Program-made: the position numbers and the translations under genes
The notes under the pieces: generated by a model
What the model was told of the DNA's origin: nothing
The model's database searches: none
The model's input: only the letters and a program-made list of their open reading frames with translations
NCBI GenBank assembly: GCA_021295675.1
Contig: JAGWBY010000003.1
Coordinates: 533 to 34,600 of the forward strand
Source of the DNA: Candidatus Latescibacterota bacterium
GTDB lineage: Bacteria; Latescibacterota; UBA2968; UBA8231
Length of the DNA: 34,068 bases
Reading direction: 5' to 3'
Shown: positions 25,111 to 32,204 of the stretch, one piece after another
Layout of the letters: each line of letters begins with the position of its first letter
Position numbering within the stretch: the stretch's first letter is position 1

Positions 25111-26019
25111 TCAATCTTCGAAAGAAGCTTTGATGCGCCCCCAGGAATTCCTCTCGACAGCGGTGTCGTCTCCGCTTACGCCGATCAGACGCCCATCGAC
25201 AAAACGGCTGGATTCGCCGCTGGTTCCAGACTGACCCGACAGGGTGGAAAAAGAGCGATACGCGGTCGGTTCGGTGTCGAAGTCGGAAGGCGAGGTTTCA
25301 AAGCCGATGATTTTGCCGGGGAAAAGATCGGACACCACGCTCCCCTCCGGATCATTGTAGATCAGCTGGTCAAAAGCAGTTATATAGGCTTCGTTGATCA
25401 GGATGGTGGGATTCTGGCCAACTGCGGCCCCACCCGATTCACTGTAGGGCGGAGAAACGAGCCACTCCCCGGCTTCAGTGGTGTGACCGACTACGATGTT
25501 GTCGGGAGAGGTGGGAATAAAATTGAACATCTGAGCATGAGATCCTCTGGCCAGTTTATAGTCCTCTTCGGTATCAAAGTCGTCCTTACTGAATTGATAC
25601 GGCCCGCCCGAATGATCGGCATCGATCTTGAAGGATATGGAATCGTGTCTCCATATCTCGCCCGGATTGCCGCCGGCATACTCGTTGATGTAGACGTTGT
25701 CCGATCGCCACACCCCGTAGTAGAAGCGGTCTGTAGTCGCGTTCCAGCCCAACCAGATCCGGAAGTCCATGTCGGCCGGATCGTACTGGGCGCCATCCCC
25801 TACGGTCTCGGAAAAGATGAAGTTTCCCGGCAGCAAGGATGGTTCGCCGACGATCTCTTCCCACTCCTCGATCGTTCCATCCGTAAAATCGAACTCTTCG
25901 AGATCTTCGTCGGCAATCTCGAAGAACAAATACACCGTGTCGCCAATGTGGGCACTGGCATTGCTGGAAAATCCCATGCCCAGACCCAAGATCAAAAAGA
26001 AAAGAATAAAGCGTCTCAT
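25111..26019 (-). CDS. Secreted protein of unknown function, possibly CBM9/DOMON-like
   Basis: The 302-aa product has a clear signal peptide (MRRFILFFLILGLGMGFSSN, cleavage near ASA-H). The mature protein is acidic and beta-rich: TVYLFFEIADEDLEEFDF, DFRIWLGWNATTDRFYYGVW, a run RHDSISFKIDADHSGG, then PTILINEAYITAFD. The pattern of aromatic strands followed by a DSISFKIDAD stretch recalls carbohydrate-binding CBM9-like or DOMON-type domains seen in secreted proteins of this kind of bacterium. I cannot assign it firmly. It has its own promoter about 190 bases upstream, a GGAGGAAG SD and a strong terminator, so it looks independently and perhaps highly expressed. Confidence 0.75.
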   Translation of the reverse strand: MRRFILFFLILGLGMGFSSNASAHIGDTVYLFFEIADEDLEEFDFTDGTIEEWEEIVGEPSLLPGNFIFSETVGDGAQYDPADMDFRIWLGWNATTDRFYYGVWRSDNVYINEYAGGNPGEIWRHDSISFKIDADHSGGPYQFSKDDFDTEEDYKLARGSHAQMFNFIPTSPDNIVVGHTTEAGEWLVSPPYSESGGAAVGQNPTILINEAYITAFDQLIYNDPEGSVVSDLFPGKIIGFETSPSDFDTEPTAYRSFSTLSGQSGTSGESSRFVDGRLIGVSGDDTAVERNSWGRIKASFED

Positions 26020-26108
26020 GATTTCTTCCTCCGATAGGTAGATTTTCCGTTTTCTCGCTTCTGCGAATTTCCCGTATAAGGACGCACGGAAATAGTGCTC
26101 GGAACAAT

Positions 26109-26141
26109 AAAGAAAGACAGCTCTATCTTCCTCCTTTCTTT
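26109..26141 (-). promoter_or_regulatory. Leader hairpin presenting a GGAGG sequence
   Basis: AAAGAAAG (26109-26116) and CTTTCTTT (26134-26141) are perfect inverted repeats in the leader RNA of the gene starting at 26019. The 17-base loop includes AGGAGG on the minus strand, about 110 bases before the gene's real SD. It could act as a standby or regulatory site or stabilise the mRNA; no convincing leader peptide follows it. Confidence 0.35.
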
Positions 26142-26203
26142 TTGAAAAATATAAGGTTAAGAAAATTGAGAAAAGGATGGAAGTATAACAAAATCAAGTG
26201 TAC

Positions 26204-26232
26204 CATATAAAATATACCAACCGTAAAGTCAA
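26204..26232 (-). promoter_or_regulatory. Sigma70-type promoter of the small secreted-protein gene
   Basis: On the minus strand TTGACT (26232-26227) and TATATG (26209-26204) are separated by 17 bases of AT-rich sequence. The leader to the ATG at 26019 would be about 180 bases. The upstream 37-bp repeats abut the -35 box within five bases. Confidence 0.6.
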
Positions 26233-26236
26233 GCGA

Positions 26237-26310
26237 AAAAAGAACGATTGACTGATGTGCCGGGAATTTCCAGAAAAAGAACGATTGACTAATGTGCCGG
26301 GAATTTCCAG
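26237..26310. repeat. Two tandem 37-bp direct repeats
   Basis: Copies at 26237-26273 and 26274-26310 are identical except for one base (G26254 versus A26291). Each ends in GGGAATTTCCAG, which contains the small palindrome GGAA-T-TTCC. The pair is immediately upstream of the minus-strand -35 box at 26232-26227, so tandem regulator sites spaced at 3.5 helical turns are a reasonable guess. Confidence 0.85.
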
Positions 26311-26449
26311 AATTTGACAAAACATCAACTTAGAGAACTGCGGGGGTACATATCTGCAGCAATCGATTCCCAAGACGTACAGGTATTTTCTCGAGCGTCG
26401 CAGGACGGATGGGGCCAGATCGCAGAAACTGTCCTTCCGGGCGTTCTGG

Positions 26450-28507
26450 GTGGGGACTTTTCTGAGCTTTTTCCTGGCCATTGGAGCCCCCTATGGCAAT
26501 ATGGTTATCCGGGGCTCGTACATGGCTCTCGATTTCAGCACACCGGGAGCCATCTTTCTATTTCTCTTCCTCATCGGGGTCCTCAATCTCTGCTTCAAAC
26601 TGGCGGCTAGAGGACTTGTCTCCGCCTTGCTTTTCGCCTTTGTGCTAATCGGGGCCTACGCCTATGCCTTCTGGCCCTTCGACGAGCTTGATCCCCATTC
26701 TCCTGGCTTGATTTTTTCCACCTTTGTCGTCATTACGGCGCTACTCAACGTCAAGGTGGTGCAAGACGGGGCCAGTTTGGCACTGAATCGGTCGGAACTC
26801 ATCCTAGTCTACCTCATGCTACTAATCGTCTCAGCTCTATGCACTATGGGGCTGAGCGAGCAACTGCTGCCCATGCTGACCGCCCTTTTCTACTATGCCT
26901 CGCCGGAAAACGAGTGGATGGAGAAGCTTTTGCCGCATGTGCCCAAGCACCATATCCTGGTCGACGACGGCGACAACAACAGGAGCTTCTACGAGGGCAT
27001 TTCTCAAGCCGGACACGACATCCCCTTCTCAGCTTGGGTAGAGCCGCTGGTCTGGTGGGGGATTTTCCTTCTGGCCCTGTACGTGGCCATGGTATGTACT
27101 GCGGTGATCCTGCGACGGCAATGGGTGGAGCGGGAGCGGCTGGCCTATCCCATTACCCAGGTGCCTCTGGCCATGGTGCGCGGGGAAGATTCCGGCCAAC
27201 TAGTCAACGACTTTTTTAAGAGCCGGGCGATGTGGGCGGGCTGTTCCATCCCGTTGATCGTTGGCAGCCTCACCGCTCTGCATCGCTACGATCCCGTCTT
27301 CAGCCCTTTGCAACTCACTTGGATCGTTCCCTTTTTCTCGACCCATACCCTGCAGCTCCACATAACCTTCATGATCTTGGGATTTTCCTACCTGATCAAC
27401 ACCCATGTCGCCGCCGGGATCTGGTTTTTCTACTTGTTGCTCAAGATTGAGAAGGCCGCTTTGCCTGCCATCGGCTTGCAATCCGAACAACACATTGTTT
27501 TTGGCGTGAGCGATTCTCCCTTTCTGGCCTACCAAGGGGTCGGGGCCCTGCTGACTCTGGTCGTGTTGGGATTGTGGAGCGGTCGGGAACATCTCAAAAA
27601 TGTCGTACTCAAATCACTTGGCAGGGCACCTCATATCGATGATGGGGACGAGATCTGCTCCTACCGCAGTGCTGTGATCGGGGGTGTAGGGGGTGTCCTA
27701 GTGATGGTGGGCTGGCTGTGGGCCTTGGGGACTCCTTGGTGGATCTCGCTGGTATTTGTGGTGGTCGCAATGCTGATTTTTGTCGGCATTACCCGCGTCG
27801 TAGCCGAGGCCGGACTGGCTGCTGTGCGAACCCCTATGATCGCCCCAGATCTGTTGATCCAGGGGTTGGGTTCCCAACTGGTGGGCCCGACCGGCGTGTT
27901 CAATTTATCTATGGGCTATATGTGGAGCGGCAGTCTCCGGGTATTCGTCATGGCCACCTGCGCCAACGGACTAAAGCTGGTCGAGGAGATGGGCCGCTCA
28001 AGCCGGCGCTGTGTGTTCTGGAGTATTATCTTGGCTCTGCTAATTGGCAGTCTAGGCGCGTGCTGGATGATCTTCCACACGAGCTACAAGTACGGTGGAA
28101 TCAATCTAAATAGCTGGTTCTTTCACGGAGCCCCGTCCGCAGTGTACGACAGTGCCTTGAGGAATATGGAGTCCTCTGGGATTGACAGGGTCGGGTTGGG
28201 CTTTTGCGTCGGGGGGGGCGCTGCGATGTTCCTGTTGACGTGGCTGCGCCAGCGTCTGTTCTGGTGGCCGGTGCACCCGCTGGGATTCCCCATCGGGGCC
28301 AACAGCATGATGGACTACGTCTGGTTCAGCGTGTTTTTGGCTTGGCTAATAAAGAAGCTGGTGCTCAAGTATGGAGGGGCCGTCCACTATGCGCGCAGCC
28401 AGGCCTTTTTTCTTGGCTTAATCTCGGGACAGGCTCTGTGCAACGGCGCATGGCTAATTGTCGATTACTTCACTGGAAAAGTGGGCAATGCCATTTTCTG
28501 GGTATGA
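26450..28507 (+). CDS. Multi-pass membrane protein with WWPVHPLGF motif, possible transporter (paralogue 2)
   Basis: The product (685 aa from GTG 26450) is a clear paralogue of the protein at 22088-24073. Shared features are IGAPYGNMVIRGSYMALDFS, LRRQWVERERLAYPITQVPLA, RVVAEAGLAAVRTPMI, ATCANGLKLVEE, WWPVHPLGFPIG, WFSVFLAWLIKKLVLKYGG and DYFTGKVGN...WV at the C terminus. It has at least a dozen hydrophobic segments. The start is doubtful: GTG 26450 lacks an SD. The open frame continues upstream to a stop at 26315 and encodes a basic, family-like N tail (YFLERRRTDGARSQKLSFRAFW) without ATG, GTG or TTG. CTG 26354, behind GGGGG, is a possible non-canonical start; alternatively the 5' end was rearranged. 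Substrate unknown. Confidence 0.78.
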   Translation: MGTFLSFFLAIGAPYGNMVIRGSYMALDFSTPGAIFLFLFLIGVLNLCFKLAARGLVSALLFAFVLIGAYAYAFWPFDELDPHSPGLIFSTFVVITALLNVKVVQDGASLALNRSELILVYLMLLIVSALCTMGLSEQLLPMLTALFYYASPENEWMEKLLPHVPKHHILVDDGDNNRSFYEGISQAGHDIPFSAWVEPLVWWGIFLLALYVAMVCTAVILRRQWVERERLAYPITQVPLAMVRGEDSGQLVNDFFKSRAMWAGCSIPLIVGSLTALHRYDPVFSPLQLTWIVPFFSTHTLQLHITFMILGFSYLINTHVAAGIWFFYLLLKIEKAALPAIGLQSEQHIVFGVSDSPFLAYQGVGALLTLVVLGLWSGREHLKNVVLKSLGRAPHIDDGDEICSYRSAVIGGVGGVLVMVGWLWALGTPWWISLVFVVVAMLIFVGITRVVAEAGLAAVRTPMIAPDLLIQGLGSQLVGPTGVFNLSMGYMWSGSLRVFVMATCANGLKLVEEMGRSSRRCVFWSIILALLIGSLGACWMIFHTSYKYGGINLNSWFFHGAPSAVYDSALRNMESSGIDRVGLGFCVGGGAAMFLLTWLRQRLFWWPVHPLGFPIGANSMMDYVWFSVFLAWLIKKLVLKYGGAVHYARSQAFFLGLISGQALCNGAWLIVDYFTGKVGNAIFWV

Positions 28508-28537
28508 GACTAGCCAGGCGGAATTTTTAGACGGCTC

Positions 28538-30010
28538 TCACAGATCTCGCTCCAGGTCTTCCAAGATGGCCTGGGCTGCGGAATAGTCTGGTTTCAATTC
28601 GAGCGCTTTTTTTAGGGCCTCCTTGGCGCTGGCGTGGTCTTTTTGTTGAGCCAAGGCCAAGCCCAAGGCATAATAGGCTTCCGCATAGGCAGGATCAATC
28701 ACCACGGTTTCCCGGAAGCAAGTGACGGCTTGGCCATAGTGCTGTTGTCCGGCGTAGGCGAGTCCAAGATAATAATAGGCGTCTCTGTATTCTGGTTCGC
28801 TGGCCAAGGCTTGGCTAAAGGCGCGGGTGGCTGCTGGCAGGTTTTTGAGCAGAAGACTGGCGCGGCCTAGGCCGTAGAACGCTTGGGCGGATTCCGGTTT
28901 GAGACTCAGAGCCTGCAAATAGGACTGCTGGGCTGCCACAGGATCATCCTGTATCAAGTAGATATTGCCCAAAAGGTTGTGCGGTTCTGGATTTTGTGGA
29001 TCGAGAGCAATGGCCTGCTGTAGCAGCAAAATGGCCGAGCCGGGCAGTTCTCGCTGCAAGTGCACTTTGCTCAAGGTGAGATAGGCTTCCACAAAAGAGG
29101 AATCTATCTGAATGGCCCGACTCAGCGAGGAGACTGCCAATGCCCAGTCCCCTTGGCTGGCATAGCGTTTCCCTTGGTCGAAGTGCTTTGCCGCATTGTC
29201 AAGTTGTTGAAACGTCTTCAGAGCGGACTGTCTTTGCCGAGGTTGTCCGGCTTTTAGGTAAACTGGGCTCAAGGCGAAGTAGATACTGGTATTCCTCGGC
29301 TCCAGATTCGCACCTTGTTGCAGGATCTCTATGGCTTCCCGATAGCGCCCCTGCTCGGTGTAGACTTTTCCCAGGCCCAAATGGGCAGAGACATGCTCTG
29401 GGTCCAACTCTAGGACGCGCCTGAAGCTAGTTGCAGCCGAATCCGGTTGGTTGCTGTACGCCAGCAATAAGCCGCGATAGTAATGGGCTTGTACATGTCC
29501 TTGCTCCAGACGTATGGTCTCCTTATAGGCTTTTATGGCGCCGTCCAAATCGCCATTAGATCTTTTGCTCTCGCCGAGGTGAAAGGAGTATTCGGGCCGT
29601 TCAGGTGCCAGTTCAAGGGCCTGCTGAAACCGTGCGGCCGCATCGCTATAACGGCGCTGGGCATAGAGGGCCATACCAAGGGAGAAGAACAGGTCATGGG
29701 GATTGGGAAGGTGCATCACATCGGCCTTTGCAAAAGCCGCGATAGCTTCTGGATACTGTTCCAATTGTGCGTATGCCAAGCCCATATTTAAATGGATTTC
29801 TGCCGAGTCGGGCACTATTGCCACGGCTTGATGGAAGGCTGCCAGAGCGCTGCGGGGGCGTCCGTCGTTCAGCAAGCGGACCCCGCGATTGTTCAGGCGC
29901 TCGCCTTCCTGGATAGAGATCGCCTGCCCACTGGGCCCGTCGGGAGGCTGTTGCTCCAACGCGCATGCTGCAATTAGGATAAGCGACCACAGGCTGAGGC
30001 CACGCCTCAT
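28538..30010 (-). CDS. TPR-repeat lipoprotein
   Basis: The 490-aa product begins MRRGLSLWSLILIAACALEQ, a lipoprotein signal with lipobox IAAC (Cys16). From about residue 35 to the end it is a nearly continuous solenoid of about twelve or more tetratricopeptide repeats (for example AEIHLNMGLAYAQLEQYPEA, PEYSFHLGESKRSNGDLDGA, AEAYYALGLALAQQKDHASA), with one break near 260-280. TPR lipoproteins are scaffolds for protein-protein contacts at the periplasmic or outer membrane. The gene stands alone, convergent with the membrane-protein gene and next to the right island edge. No clear SD precedes the ATG. Function beyond scaffolding cannot be read from the sequence. Confidence 0.85.
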   Translation of the reverse strand: MRRGLSLWSLILIAACALEQQPPDGPSGQAISIQEGERLNNRGVRLLNDGRPRSALAAFHQAVAIVPDSAEIHLNMGLAYAQLEQYPEAIAAFAKADVMHLPNPHDLFFSLGMALYAQRRYSDAAARFQQALELAPERPEYSFHLGESKRSNGDLDGAIKAYKETIRLEQGHVQAHYYRGLLLAYSNQPDSAATSFRRVLELDPEHVSAHLGLGKVYTEQGRYREAIEILQQGANLEPRNTSIYFALSPVYLKAGQPRQRQSALKTFQQLDNAAKHFDQGKRYASQGDWALAVSSLSRAIQIDSSFVEAYLTLSKVHLQRELPGSAILLLQQAIALDPQNPEPHNLLGNIYLIQDDPVAAQQSYLQALSLKPESAQAFYGLGRASLLLKNLPAATRAFSQALASEPEYRDAYYYLGLAYAGQQHYGQAVTCFRETVVIDPAYAEAYYALGLALAQQKDHASAKEALKKALELKPDYSAAQAILEDLERDL

Positions 30011-30041
30011 GACGATCTGCCGAAGAAGGGGGTGCGAGAAA

Positions 30042-30089
30042 CGGTTTCACAACGCGATTTGCGGCTGAGAGGATGGAGAGGTGAAACCG
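30042..30089. repeat. Nine-base inverted repeat upstream of the TPR lipoprotein gene
   Basis: CGGTTTCAC (30042-30050) and GTGAAACCG (30081-30089) are perfect inverted repeats 30 bases apart, within 80 bases upstream of the ATG at 30010. They could be half-sites for a dimeric regulator or a loose mRNA hairpin; no promoter boxes are obvious around them. Confidence 0.35.
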
Positions 30090-30134
30090 CTTTGAAGAAA
30101 TATAGAAAGATCGAGTGTTTTCTGCTTCTGCTAA

Positions 30135-30164
30135 AACGCCCGCGGCTTTGCCGCCCAGAGCTAG
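30135..30164 (+). pseudogene. purL 3'-terminal remnant (NARGFAAQS-stop)
   Basis: Read in the purL frame this 30-base stretch encodes NARGFAAQS and TAG, against NARDFAVQS and TAG at the end of intact purL. In that frame a TAA lies just upstream (30132-30134), so it is not part of a longer ORF. It looks like the displaced original purL tail left at the far side of an insertion. Confidence 0.7.
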
Positions 30165-30170
30165 GTTGAC
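30135..30170 (+). repeat. purL 3'-end direct repeat, copy B (right island boundary)
   Basis: This matches 4068-4103 in 33 of 36 positions in the same orientation; mismatches fall at 30145, 30146 and 30154. Beyond 30170 the GC-richer flank begins, leading to the Gfo/Idh gene. Confidence 0.7.
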
Positions 30171-30237
30171 GCCTTCTCCACACACGGCCAAACTATAGCC
30201 CCACTTATTTTTCACATCAGCCAATTTAGGAGCGTCC

Positions 30238-31221
30238 ATGACCGCACCCATCCGCTGGGGCATCCTCGGCCCAGGCAGCATTGCCCACAACTTCGCCGTT
30301 GGTCTCCAGGCCACTTCCGCAGGGGAGTTAGTCTCTGTTGGCTCGCGCGACCAGCAGCGCGCCGACTCCTTTGCCGACCAGTACGGTGCCCCCAACCGCC
30401 ACGCCTCGTACGAGGCCCTCAGCGCCGATCCCGACATCGACGCGGTGTACGTGGCCACCCCCCATCCTTTTCACCAAGACAATTCGATTCTCTGTCTCGA
30501 AGCTGGCAAGGCCGTGCTCTGCGAGAAGCCCTTTACCATCAATGCGGCCGAGGCCGAAGCCGTCGTCGCCTGTGCCCGCGCCAACGGCGTCTTTCTGATG
30601 GAGGCCATGTGGTCCCGCTACCTGCCCATTATGGTGCAGGTGCGCGAGTGGCTCGACGCTGGTGCTATTGGCGAGCCGCTGATGGTCAGCGCCGACTTTG
30701 GTTTTCGCGCGGGTGTCAATCCCGATGGGCGACTTTTTAACCTCGCTTTGGGCGGCGGTGCCCTGCTCGATATCGGCATCTACGTCGTCTCCTTTGCGGC
30801 GATGGTGCTCGGAGCGCAACCAGCCCAGGTTGTTGCAGCCGCACACCTCGGCGAGACTGGGGTTGACGAGCAGACGGGCATCGTGCTCCGCTATAGCGGC
30901 GGTGCCATCGCCAACCTCTCTTGTGCCATCCGCACCACGACCTCGCACGAAGCGCGGATCGTTGGCAGCGAGGGGACGATTGCCATTGATCCCGCGTGGT
31001 GGAAGGGCGAAAGTGCCACGCTCAAAGCCGGGGACCGCGAAGAGCGCATCGAATTGCCCTTGGCGGGCAATGGCTACAACTACGAGGCGCAAGAAGTTGC
31101 TCGCTGTCTCGGCGAAGGTCTGACGGAGAGCGCGGTCATGTCGCTCGACGAAACCGTGGCACTGATGCGGATCCTCGACGAAATCCGCGCCCAGATCGGC
31201 CTAAAATACCCAATGGAATGA
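30238..31221 (+). CDS. Gfo/Idh/MocA family NAD(P)-dependent oxidoreductase
   Basis: The 327-aa cytoplasmic protein has an N-terminal Rossmann fold with G11-P-G13-S-I-A16. The family's catalytic-lysine motif is C95-E-K97-P98. The C-terminal alpha/beta domain includes GGGALLDIGIY (D177, Y181). These enzymes oxidise or reduce sugars and cyclitols; the overall look is closest to the dihydrodiol/D-xylose dehydrogenase-type branch, but the substrate is open. AGGAG precedes the ATG at good spacing. It heads a plus-strand series with the aldo/keto reductase (13 bases on) and the sulfatase, consistent with catabolism of a modified, perhaps sulfated, sugar. Confidence 0.92.
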   Translation: MTAPIRWGILGPGSIAHNFAVGLQATSAGELVSVGSRDQQRADSFADQYGAPNRHASYEALSADPDIDAVYVATPHPFHQDNSILCLEAGKAVLCEKPFTINAAEAEAVVACARANGVFLMEAMWSRYLPIMVQVREWLDAGAIGEPLMVSADFGFRAGVNPDGRLFNLALGGGALLDIGIYVVSFAAMVLGAQPAQVVAAAHLGETGVDEQTGIVLRYSGGAIANLSCAIRTTTSHEARIVGSEGTIAIDPAWWKGESATLKAGDREERIELPLAGNGYNYEAQEVARCLGEGLTESAVMSLDETVALMRILDEIRAQIGLKYPME

Positions 31222-31234
31222 AAGGAAAGTAATC

Positions 31235-32203
31235 GTGCAATACGGCAACGTACAAGGCATCGAAAAGAAGATCTCGCGCATAGTTCAAGGCTCGATCATG
31301 CTCAATCGCAGCAATAAGGAAGAAGGCTTTGCTCTGCTCGACGCGGCTTGGCAGGCCGGCATCACCACGTATGACTCGGCACACGGCTACGGCGGCGGTG
31401 AAGTGGATCGCATGCTGGGGCTGTGGATGGAGGCAAGGGGCAACCGCGATGAAATCGTCATCATTGGCAAGGGTGCCCACCTCAATCAGGACCGCAACCG
31501 CGTTACCCCGTACGACATCGCCTCGGACATGGCCGACTCGCTCGTGCGCCTGCGCTCCGACTACATCGACCTCTACCTGTTGCACCGCGATGATCCAGCG
31601 GTCCCGGTTGGCCCGATTGTCGAGGCGCTCAACGAGCACCACGCGGCCGGCCGCATCCACGCCTTTGGCGGCTCGAATTGGACGCCGGAGCGCTTGGCCG
31701 AGGCCAATGAATACGCGGGCAAACGCGGGCTCGTGCCTTTTGCGGCCTCCAGCCCGAACTTCAGCTTGGCGGATCAGATCGCCGAGCCGTGGAAGGATTG
31801 CCTGTCGATTGCCGGCCCGGGCCAAGCTGCCGCTCGCGAATGGTACGCCGAGCACGACATGCCGCTCTTTACTTGGTCGAGCGTGGCGCGTGGCTTCTTC
31901 TCGGGCAAAGTAACCCGCGCCAATGCTGAGCAAGTGCGCGACCAATTCGACGGCACTATGCCCAAATCGTACTACTGCGAAGACAACTTCAAACGGCTCG
32001 ACCGCGCGTGGGCACTGGCGGAAGAAAAGGGATTGTCAGTGCCGCAGATCGCCTTGTCGTACGTGCTGAGCTATCCGCTCGACATCTATGCCTTGGTCGG
32101 CAGCATGAGCGGCGATGAGATCGCGGCGAACATCCAAGCGCTCGACAACCCGCTCACCGAAGCGGAGATGGCGTGGCTGGATTTGCGGAGCGAGGAGCGC
32201 TAA
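31235..32203 (+). CDS. Aldo/keto reductase
   Basis: The 322-aa product starts at GTG with AAAGGAAAG upstream. It is a TIM-barrel NAD(P)H-dependent reductase with the full catalytic tetrad visible: D47 (TTYDSAHGYGG), Y52, K79 (IIGKGAH) and H117 (YLLHRDD). LRLRSDYIDLYLLHRDDP and the C-terminal ALVGSMSGDEIAAN nucleotide-binding segment are typical of the family. The opening is slightly unusual, with QGSIML in place of the common LGLGTW. It lies between a Gfo/Idh oxidoreductase and a sulfatase with almost no spacers, so it likely acts on the same carbohydrate-derived substrate. Confidence 0.92.
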   Translation: MQYGNVQGIEKKISRIVQGSIMLNRSNKEEGFALLDAAWQAGITTYDSAHGYGGGEVDRMLGLWMEARGNRDEIVIIGKGAHLNQDRNRVTPYDIASDMADSLVRLRSDYIDLYLLHRDDPAVPVGPIVEALNEHHAAGRIHAFGGSNWTPERLAEANEYAGKRGLVPFAASSPNFSLADQIAEPWKDCLSIAGPGQAAAREWYAEHDMPLFTWSSVARGFFSGKVTRANAEQVRDQFDGTMPKSYYCEDNFKRLDRAWALAEEKGLSVPQIALSYVLSYPLDIYALVGSMSGDEIAANIQALDNPLTEAEMAWLDLRSEER

Positions 32204-32204
32204 C

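Larger units (their letters stand above)
26020..26449. other. AT-rich divergent regulatory region between the secreted protein and the membrane-protein paralogue
   Basis: This 430-base region is much more AT-rich than its surroundings. It holds, from left to right, the leader of the minus-strand secreted-protein gene, an 8-bp inverted repeat around a GGAGG (26109-26141), a minus-strand promoter (26204-26232), two tandem 37-bp repeats (26237-26310), a TTGACA at 26314 on the plus strand without a matching -10, and about 130 bases in frame with, and probably part of, the downstream plus-strand gene. Confidence 0.6.
4104..30134. mobile_element. Putative 26-kb genomic island inserted at the purL 3' end
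   Basis: The segment lies between two direct copies of the purL 3' end. It carries accessory genes (surface proteins, a Grd-like selenoenzyme, a dioxygenase, membrane proteins), whereas both flanks carry core or catabolic genes. Hand-counted 60-base lines show lower G+C inside (34/60 at 14461, 37/60 at 23221, 31/60 at 28741) than outside (44/60 at 2941, 42/60 at 31621). No integrase, transposase, relaxase or tRNA is visible inside. It could therefore be an old, decayed island, or have entered by homologous recombination. Exact edges beyond the repeats cannot be set from one sequence. Confidence 0.55.

Noticed and set aside
25586..26107. 173-aa minus-strand frame starting in the leader of the secreted-protein gene
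   Set aside because: It overlaps the secreted-protein gene in another frame; the latter has a clear signal peptide and SD, and this frame has neither a domain nor a good start.
26314..26353. Plus-strand promoter with consensus TTGACA at 26314
   Set aside because: No acceptable -10 box at 16-18 bases; the nearest TACATAT is about 27 bases away.
26314..26610. 98-aa plus-strand frame starting TTG at 26314 as an alternative N terminus of the membrane protein
   Set aside because: It is in a different frame from the membrane protein; its product does not resemble the paralogue, whereas the 26450 frame extended upstream does.
30167..30200. Promoter TTGACG ... TATAG upstream of the Gfo/Idh gene
   Set aside because: The spacing is about 22 bases, outside the usual range, and TTGAC is part of the purL-tail repeat.
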